64,000 bases of DNA from Synechococcus sp. AG-679-C18 (GCA_003210755.1 QCUL01000003.1:62001-126000), one strand, 5' to 3'. Positions 9,384-18,349 are shown, counted from the stretch's first letter. Notes: a model not told the origin generated them from the sequence alone. A program made the numbers and translations.

Positions 9384-9952
9384 CCAGCCTTCGATCCACC
9401 ATCACGACCGCGCAGACCAAAAGCTGCGGCAATGATGAGAGCCAGTACACCTACACCTACAACTGGAGTCAGCCAACGATTGTTCTTCTGCGATTGATTA
9501 GCTTCATCGTTAGTTGGCTCTTTGTTTGAAATCTCTTTTGTTGTTATTGAGCCTTTCTTCTGTGACTCCGCATAAAGCGACAGGGCTCCGGAAACAACGA
9601 TTTGTTCGTTAGCACTAATCCCTTCAGTGACAACAGTACTTTCGGCTCCGTCAGTCCCTGTGCGGACGAACACAGGGTCGTAAGTAGAGCCGCTATAGAC
9701 GTATACAAGAGGCCTGCCATTGACCTCGATAATGGCAACTGTCGGTACGCTCAATAGCCCATCTGCTGACGCTTGAGGAGTTGCTGTTGTAATACCTAGA
9801 GATAGGTCGCGCTCTGATCTTGCTTCCACCTGCCTCACGGAATCGGTCTGTACGAACTCATCACCATGACCGGAATGAGCATGCACAGGGGGGATAGACA
9901 GTGCTGTAAGGCCGCCGAGACCAACAACACAGCTCAGAACGAATGCGCGCAC
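9380..9952 (-). CDS. Short RND adaptor-like protein (membrane-proximal domain only)
   Basis: The 190-residue protein begins with a signal peptide (MRAFVLSCVVGLGGLTAL then V-H-A-H) and a His-rich start to the mature chain (HSGHGDEF). Residues about 60-130 match the C-terminal membrane-proximal domain of CusB/CzcB adaptors (LSVPTVAIIEVNGRPLVYVY ... GALSLYAES). A polar linker and a C-terminal membrane helix (about residues 160-182) follow. The alpha-hairpin, lipoyl and beta-barrel domains of a normal 350-450-residue adaptor are absent. It probably anchors beside the pump encoded just downstream. It may be a naturally minimal adaptor or a truncated gene. The frame is clean, which favours a functional short form. 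Confidence 0.72.
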   Translation of the reverse strand: MRAFVLSCVVGLGGLTALSIPPVHAHSGHGDEFVQTDSVRQVEARSERDLSLGITTATPQASADGLLSVPTVAIIEVNGRPLVYVYSGSTYDPVFVRTGTDGAESTVVTEGISANEQIVVSGALSLYAESQKKGSITTKEISNKEPTNDEANQSQKNNRWLTPVVGVGVLALIIAAAFGLRGRDGGSKAG

Positions 9953-10479
9953 GCTTTACCAACGTATTGACACCAATCTTGCTTAAGAGAGCAAACTTTG
10001 CAATCAAATCAAAAGTCTTGCTCTTCTTGTCTCAAAAGTTTTCTTAGATAGGCCTACGTACAGAATAAATAAATTCAAAAATGGGATCTTCATTGTTTTT
10101 GAAGCGTCAGCGTTCTTTGTGTCATGACTCTTGTGGCAGATGACGAGGATCTCTGCTGTTGGCGATCTTGAATACCTAGCTTGACTTCTTGAGTTCAAAA
10201 AGAACGAACGATCAGAAATGCATGCAGGCTTTTCGATGGATTCCTAATCTCAACCGTTGGATTGGCAAAGGGTTCAAGCTCTGGGCAGATTAGTTAGTAG
10301 ACAACTGTAGCGATCACATGCAGAATGAGAATGATTCTCATCTTTTGCGGCTGCGGCTATGCACGGTCGACTTCCTTAGGGCGATGCGCTGAGGATCTGA
10401 TCCACGTTGGAGGTAGAACAACGACCAAAGATGATCTACGACTTCACCTCAAAAAGCCACAAGGTTTAAAGCTGAAGAT
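9953..10479. other. Divergent intergenic region with a Fur-family palindrome
   Basis: About 530 bases between the minus-strand efflux operon and the plus-strand CobW-like gene. Apart from the palindrome at 10325-10341, no gene was recognised. A 64-codon minus-strand frame at 10004-10198 has no family features and was left out. Confidence 0.5.
10325..10341. promoter_or_regulatory. Fur/Zur-family operator-like palindrome
   Basis: ATGAGAATGATTCTCAT is a 17-bp palindrome perfect around a central base. Its 6-1-6 architecture (GAGAAT-G-ATTCTC) is that of Fur-family boxes. It lies about 139 bp upstream of the CobW-like gene and about 370 bp from the efflux operon start. Zur is the favoured regulator because the other boxes of this window flank znuA and CobW genes; Fur cannot be excluded. 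Confidence 0.65.
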
Positions 10480-11265
10480 ATGAGCAAAATTTGTCTGATT
10501 TCCGGTCCTCCTGGTTGCGGAAAGACCACATGGATCCTTAACGCCATGAGGAATCACAAAGGAGCTTGCGGCTATTTTCGCTTACCCGGTCTTCCAGAGG
10601 AAGGCATCGAGGTTACCAAGGACAACAGCATCGATCTGACCTGGCTTATTGATCAGCTGCCCCAGTTGAGGCACTTATCTGATCCGAACTTGAAATTGAC
10701 TTCTCAGCCAAATGATCTGTTGGCTTTGATCGAAATGTCTCAATGTCATCTTCCAAAAGAACTTGGATTAAACGGACTTGACCAGCGAATTAAGGCTCAG
10801 CTTAAAAAACTGAATCTTCACCCCGATCGTATTCTCCACTTTGGAGCAGATTCTGAACTGCCTGCTCATGACACATTGAAGTTCAATCAGCTTGAAACCT
10901 TGACCTTTCATCTTCGTGACAGTGTCTGGGACCCCAACAGTCTCAGCAGCTTTTGGTTCGAACTGGTCAATGGAGCCTATGGAGACGTCTACCGAGCGAA
11001 AGCTCTCATGAATCTTCCAGATGGACGCGCCTATTTCTGCAACTGGATGATGACTCAGGAGGGATCGCAGTTCTTACCGCTTCAGTATGTGGCTCCTCCA
11101 ACAGGTCGTCCAAAGCGAGGATCGGCATTAGTGGTTCAAGGCAAAGCTCTTGATGCTGTCGGTATGCAGACAACGATCGACGACTGTGTACTAAGTGATG
11201 AGGTGTTGGAGATGCAACAGGCACCTCTGAGGAATCAACAACCAGTCCATTCTCAATTCAACTGA
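10480..11265 (+). CDS. CobW-like P-loop protein without CXCC motif
   Basis: A Walker A motif GPPGCGKTT lies at residues 9-17. The C-terminal third (GDVYRAKALMNLPDG then YFCNW) resembles the CobW C-terminal domain of G3E GTPases. The middle is short and divergent: the CXCC metal-binding motif and a clear NKxD guanine motif of canonical CobW/ZNG1 proteins are not seen. At 261 residues it is shorter than typical members (320-450). Its likely role is metallochaperone-like handling of zinc or another metal. It is followed seven bases later by the metallophosphoesterase-like gene, so they form a pair, and a Fur-family palindrome lies upstream. Confidence 0.65.
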   Translation: MSKICLISGPPGCGKTTWILNAMRNHKGACGYFRLPGLPEEGIEVTKDNSIDLTWLIDQLPQLRHLSDPNLKLTSQPNDLLALIEMSQCHLPKELGLNGLDQRIKAQLKKLNLHPDRILHFGADSELPAHDTLKFNQLETLTFHLRDSVWDPNSLSSFWFELVNGAYGDVYRAKALMNLPDGRAYFCNWMMTQEGSQFLPLQYVAPPTGRPKRGSALVVQGKALDAVGMQTTIDDCVLSDEVLEMQQAPLRNQQPVHSQFN

Positions 11266-11271
11266 AAAAAA

Positions 11272-12087
11272 ATGGCTCACGCTGTCATTTCATGCCTTCA
11301 TGCCAACCTTGCTGCAGTAGAAGCAGTTCTCGACGACATTGATCGGCAAGGGATCGATACGATCTCCTGTCTCGGTGATCTGGTTGGTTACGGCCCTCAA
11401 CCCAATGAAGTTGTCGATTTGATTCGCCATAGGCAAATTGCCACATGCCAAGGCTGCTGGGATGAGGATATTATCGATGGCCTGAATGCATGCGAATGCA
11501 GTTATCCCTCACAATTGGCTGAGCGACGAGGACATCTTGCTCACCACTGGACTGCCGATCGCATAACGGAAGAGAACAGATCATTTTTAGCGAGTTTGCC
11601 TATGTCATTTAGAAAGGATCAACTTCTTTTCGTTCATGGAAGCCCTAACAGCCAGCATGAGTATTTACTGCCTGATATGAACGCGTTTGCGGCCCTTGAA
11701 CGTGTTGATACGGCAGGGGCTGAGACCTTGTTTTGTGGGCATACTCATCAGCCCTATGTGCGTGAATTAACTGGAGGATCAATCCAGGTCAAAGTGCAAC
11801 GCAATAATAAAGAAGAGTTTGAGGAGCAAGAACAAAGGCTGCCCGTGCGCCGTATCGTTAACGCAGGTTCGGTAGGCGAACCTAGACATGGAAATACGAA
11901 GGCAACGTATGTCATCCATGACGATCAAAGCGGTGTTGTGACGATCCGTGAGGTTGAATATGACGTGGCTAAAACATGCCAGGCCATTTTGGATGTGGGC
12001 CTTCCAGAGGTATTTGCTTGGCGTCTGAGTCATGGGTTTGAGTATGCAGAGCGGGCAGAAGATGCAAGTCACGTATGTGAGCGATGA
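11272..12087 (+). CDS. Metallophosphoesterase-fold protein with Cys-substituted metal site
   Basis: The fold is recognisable from AVISCLHANLAA, CLGDLVGYGPQP, FVHGSPN, FCGHTHQP and NAGSVGEPRHG. These correspond to the calcineurin-like blocks D-x-H, G-D, G-N-H-D, H and G-H-x-H of the YfcE/PrpE-like group. Two ligands differ. The first-block Asp is Cys8 (S-C-L-H), and the G-N-H/Y-D block is G-C-W-D, with Cys62 in place of the metal-bridging/catalytic Asn. Asp36, the G-H-T-H block and other residues remain. It may still bind a metal (zinc would suit Cys) but its phosphoesterase activity is doubtful. It is cotranscribed with the CobW-like gene upstream. Confidence 0.75.
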   Translation: MAHAVISCLHANLAAVEAVLDDIDRQGIDTISCLGDLVGYGPQPNEVVDLIRHRQIATCQGCWDEDIIDGLNACECSYPSQLAERRGHLAHHWTADRITEENRSFLASLPMSFRKDQLLFVHGSPNSQHEYLLPDMNAFAALERVDTAGAETLFCGHTHQPYVRELTGGSIQVKVQRNNKEEFEEQEQRLPVRRIVNAGSVGEPRHGNTKATYVIHDDQSGVVTIREVEYDVAKTCQAILDVGLPEVFAWRLSHGFEYAERAEDASHVCER

Positions 12088-12444
12088 TTGGCTTCATTTG
12101 CCATGGTTGAAGTAATGAAACAAATGTATTTAGATGTATAAGTTATTAAAAAATTTGTTTTAATTTATCAAGATCTGAATGTAAAGTACAGCGTAAAAGC
12201 TTAAGCATGCCTGAGTAGTGAAAGACTTTGCTTTACTAAGTAAGTAATTAGTGATAAGTGAATAGTTGTCGTTTTTAATTTATTGACTTTGAAATGTGGG
12301 CATGCCATAAATGTACTTATGGTCATCATTAAATAAAATTAAACTAAAATCAATATCACTACGCTGTGAATACATAATTAACAATAGAAGTTAGATGGAA
12401 ATCAATTTCAATGAATTAAACTAAGTAACAACTGACGGAAATTT
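12088..12444. other. AT-rich gap without recognised gene
   Basis: About 360 bases between the metallophosphoesterase and the permease pseudogene. It is very AT-rich, with no ORF, RNA gene or strong terminator seen. Confidence 0.5.
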
Positions 12445-13444
12445 TTAAGCAAGCATAGCGATTAAAATCGCCAATATAATCATGGAAAGTATGGTTGTTC
12501 CCGCCACAATTGATTCTGTTTGTTCAACATAAACGTCATGGGAATAAGCGACTGCATATTGACATCTTACTGTAGGCACTGCACTACATAGAATAACTGC
12601 AACAGAGGGAGTTGGTGGCAGATGGATTAGATCACAAATGAAACAAGCAAGCGTAGTCATAAGAAATAATTTCAAAAACGTACATTCACTAATGATACGG
12701 ACAGGATTTATAAATAGAGTGAACTTCAGTTGGGCTCCGATAGCGAATAAGGCCACAGGTGCTGTCGTGATACCAACAGCATTAAGACTGGTGCCTAAGA
12801 CGCTAGGAAATTGAAAACCAAAGAACGAAAGAATTAATCCTAGAATCATCGCAGTAAAGTAATTAGCTTTCATCACCGTGCCCTTAGAATTAATATCTTA
12901 CTGATGCTTAACTTTGAGCTATCTTCTGATGTGTATTCATTGATAATTGATGTTATTTGAAGACCAATAATTAGAACAATGACATCAATTACGCCGTATG
13001 TTGCGCCTCCTGATGGAACTATTATGGCAAGAATAGGAAGCGCGATCATATAAGTATTTGAGTACGAAGCGGCAGCAGCAAAGTATGATCCTATTAACAG
13101 ATGTTGACTTTTGACAATTCCTGCATAGGAGTAGGATAATGCAAAAATGATAATCGATACAAGAAAGTAGCATCCGAAAAGTCAATATAATTATTAATGT
13201 CTGCAAACATATTTTGTCTTGTCATATCGAGGACAATCATGCACGGAATTGAATTATTTAACACATAACCAATTAAGATGCAACTATTATTGGGGTCAAG
13301 TATCTTGGCTTGCTTGGCAATATAGCCAATACAAAGATATGCAATAACAGGAAAAATTGCCTATAAATTGATCCTGGTATTTAAAACTTGCGTTATTATT
13401 GTATTTATAGCAAAAAAAGCAAATTCGTCAAATATTTTAACCAC
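12445..13444 (-). pseudogene. Decayed AEC (auxin efflux carrier) family permease
   Basis: Reading the minus strand and allowing repairs gives one continuous AEC-type permease of about 330 residues. It starts at a GTG at 13444. An in-frame TAG follows at 13363-13361, just before AIFPVIAYLCIGYIAKQ. A frame change near 13170-13190 leads into GIVKSQHLLIGSYFAAAA and MIALPILAIIVPSGGATYG. Another near 12875 leads into the C-terminal half (KANYFTAMILGLILSFFGFQ to the stop at 12445). The last piece alone is an open frame of 143 codons with four hydrophobic segments. One nonsense codon and two frameshifts make a functional permease very unlikely. The original role would have been secondary export of an organic acid or similar solute. 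Confidence 0.75.
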
Positions 13445-14871
13445 TCACTTTACATTGTTCTACTGCTTGCGTTAAACCAATAAAAACTAACGAGAAGCAA
13501 CTCTCATGTCTTTTACTGTTGGATATCCTGCCTCGCTTTCAGTTCGGGCTGATCGAGACTCGAACAAATCCATTTGTGTTATCCCTTCTAAGGCTGTAAG
13601 CCTAAAGTTTGTCTTAATCTCTCTCAATTTATAATCTTATCAGGGATTCTTAAAATTCTTCTAAACCTCAGCATGGGTTAATTTTCTAATTCTATCAATA
13701 TTATACACATTAGGTTTCCTAAACAATCTACTAAAAATTTTATAATATAGCCCAACAATTATTGGATGTGATATTGACATATCTTTGTGGATATCCACAC
13801 TTGTTTACAATCGATCTAAATCTTTGCTTTAAATGAAATTTTGGAATAACTCAGATCTTCGAATTTTTTTATTCTTCATTAATAAGTTTAGAAAAAATTG
13901 CAGCAGCAAGAGCTATACAACCAGCAACAATAAGAAAACCCAAGAGCATGAGTCGAAGTTAGACTTAATATTAGATTTTGAGGAACCTGACTACTGTCTC
14001 TGATGTAACTAAATTCCAAGTTAATAGACTATGTCTAGTACTCAAAATTATTGATTAATATCCCATTTGTTCAGTACCTGCTGTGGCTTTGGGTCGTACG
14101 AATCTATTATTTTGCTGATCGTTTTTATCTTTGGACATTCGGTGAGATCGTATTTAGGTGAACAGCTGATCTTAAAGTCTTCGCATCGGCTGAAGAAGCT
14201 TTATTTTAAACGATGTTCATTGTTTCATGTTTCTTGTTTGTTAGACGAGGCGAACGCATCTCCAGAAGTAAGATTATCTTTAAAGGTTTGCTATCTTTAG
14301 GATTGTCTCAGATAAGTATTAATAGCTATATTGATTTGAATATATTCCATTAAACCAAGCAAAAGATCAGTATCAAAATAGAGAGATTTTTTAATTGTGG
14401 AATTAGAGATTATAGAAACTGTGGTTAATATACAAACAAGTACTCGGTGGCTCTTAGTATGAAAATTCATTTACTACTAACCACTGAATTGATTGTTGAA
14501 TCTTAAAAACTCTCGATGCGTGAAAAAGATTGGCGCAATATTTATTTGGAATATTACTAAAATAGAAATTTGAATTAAGAAGGAATCAGCAGATTGCTCT
14601 ATATTATGATTTGAAAATGCATTGAAAATAGTCTTACCTATGAATGATCGCAGTTAAGTCCTGTCTTTTGTAGAATATTGTTAGGCTATTGATATTAGTA
14701 AAATAGTTTTTAATGAATGTATACATGGAAGAACTTATTCACACTCTCGATATAGGTCGAGCAGAATTGACTTGATATACGTAATTCTACAGGTATCAGA
14801 GGGCATTCAACGTAATTTGTCTTTTTTTGAATTAATATAATAATAATTAGTAATGATTTGTCTCTTAGATC
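13445..14871. other. Long AT-rich, gene-poor region
   Basis: About 1.4 kb without a recognised gene except a possible 26-residue membrane peptide at 13869-13949. A 42-codon plus-strand frame at 13507 (MSFTVGYPASLSV...) and a 77-codon frame at 14067-14300 have no features supporting them. This looks like decayed island sequence. Confidence 0.45.
13869..13949 (-). CDS. Possible 26-aa single-membrane-helix peptide
   Basis: The minus strand encodes a short peptide starting MLLGFLIVAGCIALAAAIF and ending SKLINEE: one hydrophobic helix with a charged C-terminus, like the small membrane proteins of cyanobacterial photosystems. No family is recognised. Support is only the composition, in a region otherwise devoid of frames. 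Confidence 0.25.
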   Translation of the reverse strand: MLLGFLIVAGCIALAAAIFSKLINEE

Positions 14872-15195
14872 TTAATGTTCGGTTGATCTGAGAACAAAAA
14901 TAATTTCTGGAATTTTATTTGCCCAAGAATTTACAAAATTAATCACTGGTTCAAGTGATTTACCAGAATGGAATGCATCGTCTTCTGAGGCTGTTCTGAT
15001 GTGATGGAAGAGATCAGAAGCTGAATAATTTGATGTAATTTTTGAAGTGTTATCAGCGTAAATTGAATGGTAAAATTTATCTAGATTTGTTCCTTCAGTG
15101 ATCACAAAATATGTTGCAGGATCTGGTATTTGGTTATTTGGAAATCTATTGCGCAGTTGAATCCAATTTTCAACATGGATGTGGAGCGTGGTCAT
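14872..15195 (-). CDS. Hypothetical protein, 107 aa
   Basis: Soluble protein beginning MTTLHIHVENWIQLRNRFPNN and ending in PEIIFVLRSTEH. No motif, signal peptide or membrane segment is recognised. It is isolated in the AT-rich region between the two pseudogenes. The coherent hydrophilic/hydrophobic pattern argues for a real gene, but no function can be proposed. Confidence 0.4.
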   Translation of the reverse strand: MTTLHIHVENWIQLRNRFPNNQIPDPATYFVITEGTNLDKFYHSIYADNTSKITSNYSASDLFHHIRTASEDDAFHSGKSLEPVINFVNSWANKIPEIIFVLRSTEH

Positions 15196-15566
15196 TAGAT
15201 ACTCTGTAGTGCTTATACATTTACTATAAGACCTAGCAAAGCATCAAATATATATATTTCATTTATTTGTATGAGAGTGCTTAAGGCATTGTTTGTTGAA
15301 TAAATCAATTTACGACCCTTGTATCTGTGATCTAATTCGCTTTGTGTTGATTAATTCGTCTTGGTTTGAATTGTTATTTAATGTTATTTTATTAGTATCT
15401 GAAGTTGTATGGTGCCAACAGATTTGTATTGCCGCAATGCTTTTAAAAGTTAATTGTCAATAACATAGATTTATCCGTACGATAGTGTTTTTATGAAATT
15501 ATTTCAGCATAATTTATACCAATGTATATGCCCTTAAAAATGATTTGCCAGACGATTGAATATTAA
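15196..15566. other. AT-rich gap
   Basis: About 370 bases with no recognised gene or RNA. It precedes the dienelactone hydrolase remnant, and no convincing promoter was identified. Confidence 0.45.
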
Positions 15567-16301
15567 CATGCAGGAATCATTTATCGTAACAGCGTTATTC
15601 ATCCGGAGCTATCCAACATGGCTGCTCCTGTTGTATTGGTGAATCCTGATTATCACGAAGCAACACCCAACTCATTAGCAGAAGCTCAATGGCTAAGTAC
15701 GTTTGGCTTTATTGGCTTTATTGGCTTTTGTGTTGATATCTAAGGTGACAGTGCTATGCCAAGATCAAGTGCAGATGCTGCGCAACAAATCATACCTCTA
15801 TTTGATAATCGTGAACGTACTCTCTCAAGAACACAAGCAGCTTTGCAGCAAGCATGTTGCCTTGATGGTGCTGATTCAACTCGGTTGGATGTTATTGGCT
15901 TTTCCAGTGGAGGACTTTTTGCACTCGATATGGCACGACTGATGAAGAAGATCAAAGCTGCTGCTTCTATTTGGGGAGTAGCGCTTCCATGGGAGCTAAA
16001 GCCATCTCCAATGTGTGCGCCCAATGTTGACGGTGCGAGTCTGCTACTGATTCATGGTACTAATGATATTTTCAATCCAATGGAATCCAACATGAGTGTT
16101 ATTAGAGAATTAGATGACGCTGGCTGTGATTACCAAATGGTTTTAATGGGAGGGAAAAAGCATGCCTTCAGTATTAAGCATGAAGATAATTTGGAAATTC
16201 TTAATGGAGAAGAGCCGCAAGCTCTTCTTTATGATGCTGTGGCTGACAAGAGGGCACATTACTATTTGAAAAACTTCCTTGCAGAAACTCTCCTTTGTTA
16301 G
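15567..16301 (+). pseudogene. Dienelactone hydrolase family protein, nonsense-interrupted
   Basis: One frame reads from just after a stop at 15564-15566 through VVLVNPDYHEATPNSLAEAQ and FCVDI, then TAA at 15741-15743, then GDSAMPRSSADAAQQI to the end of the 181-codon open frame starting at 15756. Dienelactone hydrolases have D-x-Y-G-D there, so the TAA probably replaces a Tyr codon. A 9-bp tandem duplication (ggctttatt, 15705-15722) just before it adds Ile-Gly-Phe. The downstream part keeps the nucleophile block GFSSGG, HGTNDIF and a KKHAF His block. No good start codon is seen at the 5' end. The product is probably inactive unless translation restarts at 15756. Confidence 0.72.
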
Positions 16302-16488
16302 CAATTCATCGATTGATTATCCATTACTTCAGTCAACGTAGTGATAGAGTATCATCTTTAGTCATAGATTTAGCACAAACACGCATTCCCAATTAATTTG
16401 TTGATGCTTAATAATTCTTTCATTCTGTTAGTATAATATCTTATTGGCAAATGTGTTTAAAACGGTTTTCTGTGATTAAGATGCTGTG

Positions 16489-16686
16489 ATGGGAATATTA
16501 TTTGTAGTCCTTCTCGCTTGTATAGGATTATTTGCAGGAACTATGGCACTTGTTAATGACGAGGTGAGTGACCCTGCTGATGGAATTGGAGCTGTTTCAA
16601 CTCCAGAAGTTGAACAATATCAAGGACTCGAGGAGTCTTCTGGGAGTGTTTTATCACCTAGGCCAGAAATAAGACTTCAGGATTAG
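16489..16686 (+). CDS. Small single-pass membrane protein, 65 aa
   Basis: Residues 2-22 form a hydrophobic helix (MGILFVVLLACIGLFAGTMAL) followed by an acidic, Ser/Pro-rich tail ending EIRLQD. This is the pattern of the many small membrane proteins of marine picocyanobacteria. The ATG at 16489 is preferred to the GTG three bases earlier. Function unknown. Confidence 0.5.
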   Translation: MGILFVVLLACIGLFAGTMALVNDEVSDPADGIGAVSTPEVEQYQGLEESSGSVLSPRPEIRLQD

Positions 16687-16806
16687 CCCCTCTTGTATTT
16701 CTAATCCATTGCTATATTACATGTTCGATCTTGTAAACGCTAAGATATCTTTCTTCGTAGTAACCATGTAAACTTATCTCAAATCCATGAGCTTTTTTGA
16801 AATAAG

Positions 16807-16956
16807 ATGAAGAAGCGTAAGTCCTTTTTGTTATGGTCTTTTGGGGCTGGAATATTGATATTGGCTAATCTAATTTTCTTTGATTGGGCTATGTGTAAAT
16901 ATGACTTTATTAATAATATTAGACACAAGTCGTTTGAATATTGTCAAAATCAATAG
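16807..16956 (+). CDS. Small membrane protein, 49 aa
   Basis: A short frame starts MKKRKSFLLWSFGAG: a basic N-terminus, then a hydrophobic stretch to about residue 29, then a C-terminal tail with two further Cys-containing segments. It ends in TAG at 16954-16956. The positive-inside start and helix resemble a signal anchor. No homology is recognised. Confidence 0.4.
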   Translation: MKKRKSFLLWSFGAGILILANLIFFDWAMCKYDFINNIRHKSFEYCQNQ

Positions 16957-17195
16957 GGAATCTCGGCTTACCAAGATAGGTAGTCTTCTTGACTTTCCTT
17001 TTTGGTTTAAAATGCTTGTGAGTGCAATTATAATTAAGATCAATAAACTATATTGATCCAAATATTGTTTCAGAAATCTGAGTTAAACTTTTTGTTTTCA
17101 GGAAATCTTGCGCTTTGATGATTTTAAGTTGTTTATCGCTTTCATTTCAGAGCAACCTGATGGAAAAATTCAAATTCACCACTCATCGATTGAAA
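16957..17195. other. Intergenic region upstream of a Fur-family box
   Basis: About 240 AT-rich bases between the 49-residue protein and the operator. No convincing gene was seen; a 63-codon minus-strand frame over 16870-17061 overlaps the small protein and has no features. Confidence 0.4.
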
Positions 17196-17222
17196 CAGTG
17201 ATAATGATAACCATTATCACTG
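17196..17222. promoter_or_regulatory. Fur/Zur-family operator, extended palindrome
   Basis: Two perfect 11-bp arms (CAGTGATAATG / CATTATCACTG) flank a 5-bp spacer. The core at 17200-17218 (GATAATGATAACCATTATC) differs at one position from the classical 19-bp Fur box. It lies 37 bp upstream of the ATG at 17260, where bound repressor would block the promoter. Confidence 0.8.
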
Positions 17223-17259
17223 TCGCCTATACTGATTGATCCTATGAGCATAGGCGCGC

Positions 17260-17969
17260 ATGGAACGATGGGCTTTGGTGACTGGACTGCGAGGAGATCT
17301 GAATCTCTATGAGCATTTACAAAATGATCTAAAAAAAAAGCGCGGGGTTGAACATTTATTTGTTCTTGGTGACCTCGTTAGTCCTGATCACTGTTGTGAT
17401 GCCTTGCTGAATCGTCTGCGATTTCCGTTGAGAAATGATCTAGAGCCTCATTGCATTTATGGCTGGTGGGAAGAACAGCTCCTGGCAGAGCAGGGCTATC
17501 GTGGTGATCGAAAGGCAGATGATTTACGACAAAGTCATGGAGATCATGTCGTTCATGCCTTAGTTGAAGCTGTAGATGCAGATCACCTGAATTGGCTTTC
17601 ATCACTCCAGTTTGGATTTATTGAGCTTGATTGTGCTCTTATTCATGGAAGTTCAGCAGACGTCAATGATTGATCATAGCTGAAAGTTCACCATTACTCT
17701 TGTTAGATCGTTTGACTCGACTTGATGTAAATCGTTTATTTACGGCTCGGAGCGGTAAGCAGTTCAAGATCGAGTTAACTGGAGGTGGTATTGATTCCAA
17801 TGTCATGGATCTTAGAGGCAAACAACAACAACAGCATATTGTTCCTAAACGTTGTGTTGTAGGTATTGGTTCTGGGTCACACTATACATTGTATTCTCCC
17901 GGTAGTGATCATATTGAATTCGTAGAATTGAATATAGAATCTTCTGAACGAGGGGTTGGTTTTGGCTAA
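17260..17969 (+). pseudogene. Metallophosphoesterase-like protein, frameshifted
   Basis: The first frame (17260-17673, 137 codons) reads MERWALVTGLRGDLNLYEH, FVLGDLV, IYGWWEEQL and ALIHGSSADVND, then TGA. A second frame (from a TTG at 17670 to 17969) continues with LLLLDRLTRLDVNRLFTA and VVGIGSGSHYTLYSPGSDH. Together they form one protein of about 236 residues with a degenerate calcineurin-like layout: the first-block Asp is Gly and G-N-H-D is G-W-W-E. The break at about 17668-17672 looks like a one-base deletion. It could be a real inactivating mutation, a sequencing error or a -1 shift. The strong Fur-family box just upstream ties it to the same metal regulon as znuA. Confidence 0.72.
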
Positions 17970-18349
17970 AAGATTAAAGTCATAACATCAATTAATTGAT
18001 GTTATGTTTTGATGCGTCTTGGCGTTGCTGGCTCTATTTTGTCTTGTCGATTTAAAAATTTTAAGTGAATTGACTTTTCTCAATTAAAGTAATGATTGAG
18101 ACACGGTTTGCTGTAAATCTCTCAATCTTTTTTTGGAGTTAGCTTTTATGATTTCATTCTCAGGTGCTTCTTGTTTTGAGAGAATTTTATAGAAACCATT
18201 CATTTGTCAACCTTTTTTCATGCTTATTTAATTGAATTTCCTTCAACGATTGCTAATTGTTTCTTATTCCATTTGTTTATTGTATCCTATGGCTAGAATT
18301 AGATTAATTAAAATTTCAATGTATCATTTGAACTGTTATTGAGGTATCA
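17970..18349. other. Intergenic region, terminator then AT-rich leader
   Basis: About 380 bases. It begins with a perfect 26-bp palindrome (listed separately) and continues as AT-rich sequence up to the alpha/beta hydrolase start. No other gene was seen. Confidence 0.5.
17981..18006 (+). terminator. Perfect palindrome, probable intrinsic terminator
   Basis: The 26 bases form a perfect inverted repeat (CATAACATCAA-TTAA-TTGATGTTATG) followed by TTTTGAT, 11 bp after the stop of the frameshifted metallophosphoesterase. The stem is AT-rich, so termination may be weak; a protein-binding site is an alternative. Confidence 0.5.

Noticed and set aside
10004-10198. 64-codon minus-strand frame upstream of the efflux operon
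   Set aside because: Lies in a likely promoter region, with no recognisable start signal or domain.
14067-14300. 77-codon plus-strand frame
   Set aside because: Cys/Ser/Leu-rich composition, no Met-start context or domain, in a stretch where all frames are fragmentary.
17196-17222. Reading the 11-bp-arm palindrome as a terminator
   Set aside because: No T-tract follows and it contains an almost perfect Fur box 37 bp before a start codon.
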